In this document: positions 38,992-48,863 of the stretch, piece by piece | Position numbering within the stretch: position 1 is the first letter of the stretch | Layout of the letters: every line of letters begins with the position of its first letter | NCBI GenBank assembly: GCA_019448385.1 | Contig: JAGTXO010000013.1 | Span: forward strand, 558,001-622,000 | Length of the DNA stretch: 64,000 nt | Direction: 5' to 3' | Origin: Diacronema lutheri | Lineage: Eukaryota > Haptophyta > Pavlovophyceae > Pavlovales > Pavlovaceae | Notes under the pieces: model-generated | Databases searched by the model: none | Seen by the model: the letters and a program-made list of their open reading frames with translations, nothing else | What the model was told of the DNA's origin: nothing | Program-made: the position numbers and the translations under genes

Positions 38992-40581
38992 TCAGCTCCT
39001 AGGGGCCTCGTGCGGCACCCAGCAGCCGTGAAAGCTCGGCGGCACGTGCGCGGGCAGCCGCACGCTCCACCGCGGCCCTGCACCGAGGTCTCGCGCGTCG
39101 AGCACGACGACCTCTGACGCATGCGCGGCGGAGTCGTATACGTACAGGAGCAGCCAGCCCTCGTCCTCCTCGTCGGGCGCGCACGGCGCGCTGACCGCGC
39201 CGGGCGTGCGTGGCACGAACACAGACTCGCCGGCGTATCGGCCGTCGCCAGGGCTCCAGCGGTCGGCCGGGCGGCCGCGCGCGCGCAGGTCCACCTTTTC
39301 CACGTCCTGCAGGCAGCCGCACGTCGCGCCGAGCGCGTTGCGGTACACCCAGCGGTGCGGCCGTCCGACGAAGCGCGGGTTGATGCACGGCAGCTCCGCC
39401 GGGCGCGCCGCGCCGTCCCCATCGAGCCGCGCGCTCCGAACGAGCGTGGCGGCGGGCACATCGAGCTCGAGCTCGAGCAGCGAGCATTCATTCTCAACGG
39501 TGAACCACGCATCGTACATGCACGACATCTGGCGCTCGACAGCGAGTCGGTCGGTGTTGTGCGCCTCAATACGCAGCACCGTGCGCCCCGCTCGCTCTGG
39601 GTCCTCGAACGCGTTGACGTGGTGGTAGCACGAGAAGGGCGGCGATGCGATCGATGCAACCTGCTGCAGCGTGCGCTTGTCGTACACGTCGACATGGGAT
39701 TGCGCGTCGGCGTTCCATGCGAACATGCTGCCGCCCGAGCCGACGAGCGCGCCGAGCACGCGCGCCGTGCTGATCTCGTACGGCGTGCGCGTGAGGATGA
39801 GGAAGTTTCCGGAGATGGAAAGGTCGTGGTATAGGGGCATTGATTGCAGGCCAAAGTCGCGCGAGCTGACGGCGCCATCTGGACTGATGCGCAGCAGCTT
39901 AAGCTTGAGCGAGAGCCCATAGTCGAGGCCAAAGTTGTAGATCGTCCCGTCTGTCGGGTCGACGCGCATGTGCGCGCCAAATGTGGTGGGCGGCAGGCCG
40001 GGCAACGGCGAGCGGAGCGCGCCGCGCGCGTCGTACTCGCCGCCGGTCGTCTCGAGCGTAAGCGGGTCGAGCTCGAGCGGGCGGCCGCCCTCGCAGAGCG
40101 CGTAAAGTCGGCCGTCGGGCGGCAGACGCGCCACGTTCGTGTTCGCCGGGTTGGACGGCAGCCGTAAGCAATTGGCGAGGACCCCGCCGTCGCCTCGTGG
40201 CGTCCACGCGCCGCGCACCATCATCGTGTCGGTCGTGTCGCCCTGCGCGAGGAAGCGCGGCGTGCGGACGAAGCGGCCGGACGAGAGGGCGGTGCGCGAG
40301 CCGTCGAGCTCCAGTCGCGTCACGAAGCCGTCGCCGTCGAACCAGTGCGAGTAGAGCTGCGTGCCGACACGGATGCGGCCCGCGCCGTTCCGGTAGAGCA
40401 CCCCGCGCAGCTCGGGCGGCAGCGGGGCGTCGCCGAGGACGGCGCAGGGCGTGCGGTCCCACTCGCTCGCCGGCTCGTACGCGCGGCGCCACGGCGCCTC
40501 AGCAATCCGCGCCGCCACGCGCGCCGGCGGCGGGCCGGGGCGGACGAGGCCGCTGCTCAGCGCGAGAACGAGAGACGGCAT
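38992..40581 (-). CDS. Carotenoid cleavage dioxygenase
   Basis: A 529-residue single-exon protein of the RPE65/CCD family, which splits carotenoid or apocarotenoid double bonds using a non-haem iron. The N-terminal signature is RGVLYRNGAGR, and SHWFDGDGFV follows. The four iron-binding His residues are visible in order: FGAHMRVD, PLYHDLS, CYHHVNAFEDP and SFHGCW. The Glu-bearing second sphere is also present. The N-terminal 40 residues are Ala/Pro/Arg-rich without a convincing bipartite presequence, so the location is open. Its TGA stop coincides with the transposon's target duplication; the coding sequence is intact, but any 3' untranslated region must now come from the element. Confidence 0.95.
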   Translation of the reverse strand: MPSLVLALSSGLVRPGPPPARVAARIAEAPWRRAYEPASEWDRTPCAVLGDAPLPPELRGVLYRNGAGRIRVGTQLYSHWFDGDGFVTRLELDGSRTALSSGRFVRTPRFLAQGDTTDTMMVRGAWTPRGDGGVLANCLRLPSNPANTNVARLPPDGRLYALCEGGRPLELDPLTLETTGGEYDARGALRSPLPGLPPTTFGAHMRVDPTDGTIYNFGLDYGLSLKLKLLRISPDGAVSSRDFGLQSMPLYHDLSISGNFLILTRTPYEISTARVLGALVGSGGSMFAWNADAQSHVDVYDKRTLQQVASIASPPFSCYHHVNAFEDPERAGRTVLRIEAHNTDRLAVERQMSCMYDAWFTVENECSLLELELDVPAATLVRSARLDGDGAARPAELPCINPRFVGRPHRWVYRNALGATCGCLQDVEKVDLRARGRPADRWSPGDGRYAGESVFVPRTPGAVSAPCAPDEEDEGWLLLYVYDSAAHASEVVVLDARDLGAGPRWSVRLPAHVPPSFHGCWVPHEAPRS

Positions 40582-40694
40582 GAGATAGTCGTCAAGACGT
40601 CAGACCAGATGGTCCGCCCGGTGCAGAGCGGCCCTGTGGCGAAAGCGCGGGCTGCCCGGTCACTTCACGAGCCCGTGAGGAGCGACGGCGAACG

Positions 40695-43600
40695 ATGGTG
40701 ACGCACGCAGTGGCGACGCTCGCGCTTTTTTGCGCGGCGGGTGGGCTCGCCGAGACGCCGGCGCCGGGCGCTTCTACGCCCAAGACGATTGCGGTGCTTC
40801 TACGCGCCAACTGGCGCACCACGCCGCTCCTCCTCGAGGCGTCCGAGTTCTTCGCGACCGAGGACTCGCCCGCCGCGTTCTGGCGGTTCGCCGAGCACGG
40901 CGCGATCGCGGCTGCGATGGCGCTGCCGTCGGACGAGGCGCAGCACGCGGCGGTTGAGCGCGCGGCGCTCGATCTGCTGGCTCCCCTCGACCAGCGCCTC
41001 CTCGAAACGTACCTCGCGACCGCCGCCCTCTCGCCGCGCGTCGAAGCGCAGCTCTCCGACGAGCGCTCCCGCGCCGCCGAGCTCGGCGTGCCGCCGCACG
41101 CGGTGTGGTGGGCGTTGGCGTGCGGGCGCGCGTACATGCCCGGTGGCGCGGAGACGCTCGATCAGTTCCTTGTCAACCTTCGCTGCGCTGCCGAGCCCGT
41201 CGACGAGGACAGCGCGCACGTGTACACAAGCGCCGGCGCGGCCGCGCGCGCAGAGCCACCGCTCGTCACGCTCTTCGCCACGCTGGGCACGGAGCCCTTC
41301 GCGCAGGCGCACGCGGCGCTGCGCGCAGCGGCGGACGGCGATCGCATCGCCTACGCGCACGTCCACCGTGCCGCGCCCGGCTCGCGCCCGGACGCGGACG
41401 GCGGCGCGACAGGCGGCGAGGGCGCAGTGCTCTCCGGCTACGGCGTCAGCCTTGCGATTAAGAACATGGAGTACAAGGTGCTCGCGCCGCGCATGCGTAT
41501 GCACGGCGCGCACGCGCGTGCTGCTTGCCTTTGCGTTCTTGCCTTCGCGCGACACGCCGCGCCGCGCAGCGGCGCATCGTCCAACGCGCGCTCGGCCGAC
41601 GGCGCGCGCCGCGCGCCGCGCCGCGCTCGACCGTCGCGCAGGTGATTGACGACACGGGCGCGGAGGGCGCGTTCGGGATCGACGCGGAGGCGATCGCATC
41701 GCTCGGCGGTGACGCCGACGCCGATGCGGACGACGAGGTCGGCGGCTTCCTGTTCTCGACGCTCGGCGCGCGCCGGCCCGAGCTTGTGGATGGGCTGGGC
41801 GCTCTGCGCGCACAGCTCCAGCGCGAGGCAGCGGCCGACGGGCTGCGTGCCGGCGGCGACGGAGACGGGTCGGAGCTTAAGGTGTGGGCGCTTGCCGACC
41901 TAGGCTACCAGGCCGCTTACCGCGTCGCCACCGCCGCCAACCCGCTGTCCGCGCTACGCGACATCTCGTCCAACTTGCCCGCCGTCGCATCGACACTCGC
42001 ACGCGTGCGCGTCGATCCAAAATTCAAGCACGAGATCGCGCAGAACGCGGGCGCGCTGTGGAGCCCCGGGCAGAGCCTGGTCACGATCAACGGCCGCTCG
42101 CTCCCGCTCGTCGGCGCAGACAACAACTACTTTCCCGCGCTCGACCTCGTGCGCGACGAGGTGCGTCTCGCCTCGACCCTCGTCGCGCGAGGCGCTCCGC
42201 CCGCCGCCGTGCCGCGGCTGCTCGCGGCGACGCACGATGGCGGCGCAGGCGGTGGTGGCGGCGCCGCCGGTGGCTCGGGCGCCGCCGCCACCGCCGTGTG
42301 CATTGAGCCACTGCCCGCAGAGGGCGCGCCCGCCGCGGCGGTGTGGCTGAGCAACGTGGAGAAGGACGCCCCGTTTCGTCAGCTCCCGCGCTCCTTCGCC
42401 CACCTGCTCAGGCCGAGCTGGCCAGGGCAAGTCGCTTTCATACGGCGGAATATTTACAGCGCGATCATCGTCGCCGACCCGACGACCGAGGACGGCGCGC
42501 GCGCGCTGCACACCGCCGTCGCGCTGGTGCAGCAGGGCGCGCCTCTACGCGTGGGTCTCGTCGTCGCGCGCGCCGAGCGCGACGCCGACGACGCGGCGGA
42601 CGCGTCGACGACGCACGCCGAAGCCAAGCTCGCGCCCTCGCTGCGCGCGCACCTCGCCTCCGGCTGGGCGCAGAGCGCGGCGGCGGCCGAGCTCGCCGCG
42701 GCGGGCGTCACGCTGCCGCACGCCGGCGGCGACGACGGCGCGGCGCGTTCGACGGCCGGCGCGGCCGGCGCGCGCGCGCTGCGAGGCGCGAGCGCGCAGG
42801 TGGCGCTGTACGCGCGCGCGCTCGCGGTGGCGTCTCAGCTGGGCGGCTCGACGGCCGCCTCGACATTCGTGCTCGCCGTGCACGAGCTGCGCGAGCGCGC
42901 GGGCGATGCAGATGGGATGGACCCGTTCGCGCAAATGTTTGGCGGCGGCGGCGGGGGCATCGACGGGTTGGACGCGATTGAGCTCGCGCCCATCACGCGC
43001 GACATTGTCGGGGAGGCGCTCGTGCACGCGCTCTCGCGCACCAAGCACGCCGCGCAGGCGGACGAGCTCGTGAGTGCGATCTGTGTGGGGCTCGCTCTCC
43101 CGGACTCGGACGACGGCACGGGCGAGGCCGGCGGGCGCGTGCAACTGCTCGACGATGCGGCTCACGCGGACGACGCCGAGCAGGCCGTCAGCCTCTCCGA
43201 CGTGCAGCTCGACGCTGCGCTCGACGCCCTGCCCAGCATCGAGTCGGCCGCCGCGTCCGACGCGATCCGCAACGCACACACCGCCGCGGCCGACTTTGTG
43301 GCGAGCCGCTCGCTCGGTGCGTCGTTGCCCCTCCTGCTGCTCAACGGCGCGGTGCACCAGCTCGGCGACCAAGCGGCGGACGACGAGTCTATGGGCGCGC
43401 TCGACCGCGTGCTGATGATGGGCGCGCTCTCGAGCGCCGAGAGCGCCGTGCGCGCGCTTGTCCGCTCGGGCGACCTTACCGACGCGCCCAAGGCGCAGCC
43501 GCAGCAGCAGCCGGCGGACGGCACGGTCAACGCGCCCGCCTACGACCCAGACGCCGTCCTGCGCACGATTGCGCGCAAGGCCAGCTGCCTCGATCAGTAC

Positions 43601-46600
43601 CACCCGCGCATCGTCGGCGCGGGCGCGGCTGCGGCCAAGTTCGTCGCGCTCGACGACGAGGCGCTCACGCGCCGCCGCACGTACCTCGCGCCGCCGCAGC
43701 ACGCCGGCGCGCGCGCGGCGGGCGACGGCGACGCCGGCAGCGCGACCGCCAGCTGCGCCGCACCGCCGCTCGCGCACTGGGTCGCCGTCGACCTCGGCAC
43801 GGCCGCGGGCGTGCGGCTCGCGGCGGCCGCGCTCGAGCGCGTCGAAGCGGCGGCCGCGCTCGGCGCGCCGGGCGCGCCGCCCGCGTGCGTCCGCGCGTCG
43901 GTCGTGCACCGCGTCGACCCGCGCGCGCCGACCTCCGCCGACGGCGCGAGCGCGGCCGTCGCGACGCGCGCGCTCACGCTCGCGCTCGCCAGCGCGTGGG
44001 AGGCGGTGCTGCAGGCGCACGTCGAGGCCGACGCCTCCGACGCCTCCGCCGACGGCGCGTTCGCGCGCACGCTTGACGCGCTGCGCGGCGTGCTGCTCAT
44101 CGGCGCGGCGGCCGCGGCGCGCGCTGGCGCCGACGCGTCCGAGCGATCGATCGGCGCGATTGGCGCGCTGCGCGCGCAGCTCGGCGAGGGTGGCCGCGCG
44201 CGCGAGCTTTTCGACTCGGCGCAGCACACGCTGCGCGTGCAGGCGCTCATCGCCGCCGACGGCCTGTGGTGCGCGCGTGTGCTCGACACGGGCGCGCGCG
44301 GCGCAAGTGGCGGCGACGGCGGCGCGGACGTCGGCGCGAGTGCGAGCGCGCGCGCGCTCGCCGACGGCTACGTCGTGACCAACGGGCGCGTGCTTGACGA
44401 CTCGGCAGCCGCCGGCCGGATCGATGCGGGCGCACTCGCGATGCTCGAGGCCTCCGAGTGGCGCGCCGGCGGCGAGGCGGTCGGCGCCGCTCTCGCGCCG
44501 GCGGCGTCGGCGACGGCTGCGCCGAGCGTCGCCGAGCGGCGCGAGGCGGCGGACCGGCTGCTGCGCGTCGGCTCGTGGCTGCGGCAGCACGCGCGCGCCG
44601 ACGGCGTCGAGCGCGTGCGCGCGCTTGAGGAGGGCGCGGCGTGCGCGCTCGCGTGCGTGCAGCTCGGCGCGACGCGTGTGGGCGGCGCGCACGCACACGG
44701 CGAGTCGGACGTCGACGCGGGGCTCGCGGCGGCGCTGCACATGGTCGCGCTCGTCGACCCGCTCTCGCGCGCGGCGCAGCGCCTCGCGCCCGTCCTCGCG
44801 CAGCTGCGCGCCTCGCTCGGGCTGCGTGTGACCCTTATCCTCAACCCGTCGCCCTCGCAGACAGACCTTCCGCTCAAAGACTTTTACCGGTACACCGCAC
44901 CACACGCGCTCGCCTTCGACGAGCGCGGCCGGCGCGCACCGCCGAGCGCGCGCTTCGGCTCGCTGAGCACACCGCACACGCTCACGCTTCACCTTGACAC
45001 GGCGGCGGGCTGGCTGACGGAGCCGTCGGCGTGCGCGCACGACATGGACAACTTTCGGCTCGCGGACGTGCCCAACGCGGCGCCGACGGTGCTCGCCGAG
45101 TACAGGCTCGCCGCGCTGCTCATCTCGGGCAGCTGCCACGACCTCTCGCGCCAGGTGCCGCCCAACGGCCTGCAGCTCGTCCTGAGCGCGCCCGCGGCCG
45201 GCGTGCCGCCCGGCGGTGCGGCCGGCGCGACGCACGTGCTCGCCGACACGCTCGTGATGCAGAATCTGGGCTACTTCCAGCTGCAGGCCTTCCCCGGCCC
45301 ATTCGCCGTGCGGCTGGCCAGCGGCTCGCTCTCCGAGGAGGTGTACGAGATACTCGAGCTGCCGCGCGCCGCTCGCACGCCCGAGCCCGGCCGCAGAGGC
45401 CGGCGCGGCGGCGCGCTCGTGCTGCGTGAGGCGGACCTTGAGCAGCTGACGCCCGTCGCGCAGCAGCGCCTCGCCGTGCGCTCCTTCGAGGGCGCGACCA
45501 CGACGCTGCTCGTGCGCAAGCGCGCGGGCAAGGAGAACGTGCAGCTGCTCGAGGCGGACGGCGAGCAGCAGCAGGCGGCGGCGGGAGGTGGAGGCGCGCG
45601 GCGGCGCGGCGCGCGCGGCGGCGGCGCGGCGCGCGGCGCGGGCGCGCGCGAGGCGGAGGCGGCGGGTGGTGGTGGTGGCGGCGGCGGCGGCAGCAGTGGC
45701 TCGCTGTGGAACGCCGCGTCGTCCTTGTGGGCGACGGCCAAGCCGCGCGCGCCCGACGACGAGACGGTGCACATCTTCTCGCTCGCGTCCGGCCAGCTGT
45801 ACGAGCGCTTCCTGCGGATCATGATGCTCTCGGTCGTCGAGAAGAGCAGCCGCAAGGTCAAGTTTTGGCTCATCCGCAACTTTGCGTCCGCCGGCTTCAA
45901 AGCGGCGGTGCCGCACCTGGCGGCGGCAAAGGGCTTCGAAGTCGAGTTTGTGCGCTACCAGTGGCCGCCGTGGCTGCGCGCGCAGTCGGAGAAGCAGCGG
46001 ATCATCTGGGGGTACAAGATCCTCTTCCTCGACGTGCTCTTTCCGCTCTCGCTCAAAAAGGTCATCTACATCGACGCCGACCAGGTCGTACGCTCCGACA
46101 TTGCCGAGCTGTGGGATCTCGACCTCAAGGGGCGCGCCGTCGGGATGACGCCCTTCTGCTCGCACGACGCGAACCCGCACACGACCGGCTTTCGCTTCTG
46201 GGCGCAGGGCTACTGGGTCGATCATTTGCGCTCGCGCCCGTACCACATCTCGGCGCTCTTCGTCGTCGACCTGCAGGCGTTCCGCGCGCGCGCGGCAGGC
46301 GACCGGTACCGCGTCTTCTACGACAGCCTGTCGGCAGATCCAAACTCGCTCTCCAACCTCGACCAGGACCTACCAAACTATGCGCAGCACTCGGTGCCGA
46401 TCGCGTCGCTCCCCGAGCATTGGCTGTGGTGCGAGACGTGGTGTGGCAACGCGTCCAAGGCGGAGGCGCGCACGATCGACCTGTGCAACAACCCGCTCAC
46501 AAAGGAGCCAAAGATCGAGATGGCCAAGCGCATCATCGGCCAGCGTTGGATCGACCTCGACAACGAGGCGCGCGCGATCGAGGCCGCGTTCGCCGCCAAC

Positions 46601-46660
46601 GCGAGCGCCGCGAGCGCGCGCGGCGGGGGCGGTGCAAGGGCCGAGCGGGACGAGCTCTGA
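40695..46660 (+). CDS. UGGT: UDP-glucose:glycoprotein glucosyltransferase (UGGT)
   Basis: Two exons, 40695..41477 and 41642..46660, give 1,933 residues; the 164-nt intron joins IKNMEYK to VIDDT. The protein begins with a signal peptide (ALFCAAGGLAE) and ends in ERDEL, an ER-retrieval signal. The long N-terminal part holds the thioredoxin-like folding-sensor modules, with Ala-rich insertions. The C-terminal GT24 domain starts near VHIFSLASGQLYERFL and has the catalytic DxD in YIDADQVV, plus NPHTTGFRFW and SLPEHWLWCETWCG. UGGT reglucosylates misfolded N-glycoproteins so calnexin/calreticulin rebind them. It is longer than the usual about 1,500 residues because of low-complexity insertions (for example 45580-45710). 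Confidence 0.95.
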
Positions 46661-46732
46661 AGTCTCAGTGAAATGCGGTGAGGAGATGTGGAGCAAGGGT
46701 CACGGCGGCGCATTGGGCATTCGCGCGTCAGC

Positions 46733-47536
46733 TCAAAAGAATTGTTGCGCGAGCACCGCCGCGCCACCCGCAGCGAGCACGCCGACGAGCGCCGCCATGA
46801 GGAGCGTCGTCGAGCCGAACGCGGCGCGCTGCCTGCTCGAAGGGGCGGATAGATCGACGGCGCCCGCAGGGTCGACCGGCGGCGCGTCCTCTGACGACGA
46901 CTTTGCGCGCTGCTCCTCGAGCCGGGCCGCGAGCACCGGGTCGGTGATCTGCAGCCGGCTGGCGCGCGTCGGCGAGACGTCCTCGTCGAGTATCGCGCTG
47001 ACACCGGTCGCCTCTTTCTCCTGCTGCCGCTTGAGGCGCGCGGCGAGTTGGGGATCGAGCACCGGGCTGCGATCACGCGCGGAGCCAACGTCCGCGATGC
47101 CCACGCCGGTGACGAGCTTCTCGGCCTGTCTCGCCATCCGCTCGGCGAGGCGCGGGTCGAGCTCGGGCGCGCGCGTGCGCGGTGAGCCGATGTGATCGAC
47201 GTCGCTCTCGCCCGTCTCGACCTTGGCCTCCTGCCGCTTGAGCCGAGCGATCAGCTTTGGGTCGTACCCCGACATGCCCGGGCGGTACGTTGGCGAAAGG
47301 CTCCCCTCGTCGATGGCACTCGTGCTGGTCGCCTCCTTCTCCTGCTGCCTGCGCAGCCGCTCGGCAAGCTTTGGCTCGAGCGCCGCCGTCGGATCGTAGG
47401 CCGAGCCGACGTGCCCGACGGCGTCCGCGCCACTCTCGACCTTCTCCGCCTGCCGCTTGAGCCGGTCCGCGAGCCGCGGGTCGACACTATCGACCTCGGC
47501 CTTGGGCTGCGACGGCGCGCAAACGAGCGATGCCAT
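46733..47536 (-). CDS. Tail-anchored protein with six short repeats
   Basis: A 267-residue protein that I do not recognise. Six units share the pattern DP-x-LA-x-RL-x-RQ-x-x-K, for example DPRLADRLKRQAEK, EPKLAERLRRQQEK, DPKLIARLKRQEAK, DPRLAERMARQAEK, DPQLAARLKRQQEK and DPVLAARLEEQRAK. Between them lie variable linkers with a [VI]-x-x-[VI]GS or ILDE segment. The C-terminus is one helix (LLMAALVGVLAAGGAAVLA) with a two-Phe tail, so it is probably tail-anchored. An ATG at 47575 would add 13 residues. The ATG at 47536 overlaps the start codon of the divergent phosphatase gene. Confidence 0.72.
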   Translation of the reverse strand: MASLVCAPSQPKAEVDSVDPRLADRLKRQAEKVESGADAVGHVGSAYDPTAALEPKLAERLRRQQEKEATSTSAIDEGSLSPTYRPGMSGYDPKLIARLKRQEAKVETGESDVDHIGSPRTRAPELDPRLAERMARQAEKLVTGVGIADVGSARDRSPVLDPQLAARLKRQQEKEATGVSAILDEDVSPTRASRLQITDPVLAARLEEQRAKSSSEDAPPVDPAGAVDLSAPSSRQRAAFGSTTLLMAALVGVLAAGGAAVLAQQFF

Positions 47537-48489
47537 GGTGCGCCCCCACGATGTCGTCTTTACGATTTCGCTCATCGCGATCTTGATTCAGAAGGCGGCT
47601 GGCCATGCGGCGGAGCCGAGCTGCGCCTCGGAGAAGGCGTCGTCATCAGTGCTGAGAGTCGTGCTCGTCCGCCACGCGGAGTCGTTCAACAACGTGCTGA
47701 ACCTCGTCTCACACGACTACTACCGCGATAATCGCCTCGCCGACCCGCCGATCACGACGCTCGGCGAGGAGCAGGCCGGCGCGGCGGCGCGGTTCATCTC
47801 CGAGTCGAGGTCCGGCTTGATGCAGCACATCTCCGAGGTGCATATTTCGCCCACCCTGCGCACGCTCCAGACCGCCAGGCCGATCATGGCGCGCCTGCCC
47901 GGCGTGCGCGCAGAGGTTGTGCTCGACATCTTTGAGGTCGGCGGCGTCTACAATGCCAACGTGACTTCGGGCGAGGCGGAGGGGCAGCCCGGAGTGGCGC
48001 GCGCGGCGATGAGCGAGTTTGGCTATGGGCTCCCCGACGGCGTGACGGAGGACGGCTGGTACGCGCGCGAGCACGGCAAGGAGACCAAGGCCGAGGGCGT
48101 CGCGCGCGCGAGTAAGGTGGCCGCTCGGCTGCGCGAGACGGCGGCGGCCCTGCCCACGGCGCGCAAGACGATCGCACTCGTGTCGCACGGCGATTTCATC
48201 GGCATGTTGCTCGCCAACCTCCTCGGCCACGGCCGCGGCGACGCGAGCGTCGGCCTCGCGTTCAAGGTGAGGGCGCGCACGGCGGCGCGCCGCGCGCATC
48301 CGGCGCGGCGGCGCGCGCGTCGACGCGCTGCGATTGGGCGCCTCGCCTCGCACCGCGCAGGTGTATAACACGGGCGTCTCGATCATCGACATCAACGGCC
48401 ACGATGGCTCGGTGCGCGTGCTGATGGTCAACTCGGTCGCGCACCTGCAACCAAACCAGTACCGTGCGGCACACCTCGGCGTCGTTTGA
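47535..48489 (+). CDS. Histidine phosphatase (phosphoglycerate mutase-like), secreted
   Basis: Two exons, 47535..48266 and 48361..48489, give 286 residues; the 94-nt gtgagg...cag intron joins LAFK to VYNTGVS. The N-terminus (VVFTISLIAILIQKAAGHA) is a signal peptide or anchor. The catalytic motif is VLVRHAESFNN with the phospho-accepting His, and the second catalytic His is in ALVSHGDFIG. SPTLRTLQTARPI is the usual Arg-bearing helix. The family includes phosphoglycerate mutases and broad phosphatases; a secretory or plastid location suggests a phosphatase, but the substrate is unknown. The second exon had no long frame of its own and was placed by phase and by the family's C-terminus. Confidence 0.86.
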
Positions 48490-48516
48490 GTGCAGAGCGA
48501 GCCATCCCCCCCCCAG

Positions 48517-48592
<76 letters not shown>

Positions 48593-48863
48593 GCCCTTCC
48601 CCCACCCCCGTTACAAATCCTTGGAATGGTGCAGACAGCCGCGGTGCTCCCGCGCCCGCGGCAGTGCGGCACTTTTGCCAGGGGCCGGCGGCTGTGGTTC
48701 AAAATTAAAAATTTGAATGGGCGTTTCCCTTCGGCGGCACGGTGTCACGGAGTCACCACACCTTCTTCGCTCGGGGTGTGCGGGGCGATGGGGGAAGTTC
48801 GGCAACAAAAAATCGGCGATCGGTGCAATTTGCGTGTCCTGCATCTAGGGCGACCAGCAGACG
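48490..48863. other. 374-bp gap containing a C72 run (48517-48588)
   Basis: No gene is supported here. The C run of about 72 nt starts 28 bp after the phosphatase stop codon and is the longest homopolymer in the window. The remaining about 275 bp should hold the promoter of the chromodomain gene; aattaaaaatttg near 48703-48716 is the only AT-rich patch. Confidence 0.75.

Noticed and set aside
40582-40694. Specific TATA box or initiator sites in divergent gaps
   Set aside because: No recurrent element appears at a fixed distance from starts across the pairs, so I only mark the gaps as likely promoters.
42545-46246. A 1,233-codon open frame antisense to UGGT
   Set aside because: It mirrors a strongly supported gene. 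In DNA this GC-rich, stop codons are rare in the third-position-complement frames, so long antisense frames are expected. It is Arg/Ala-rich with no domain.
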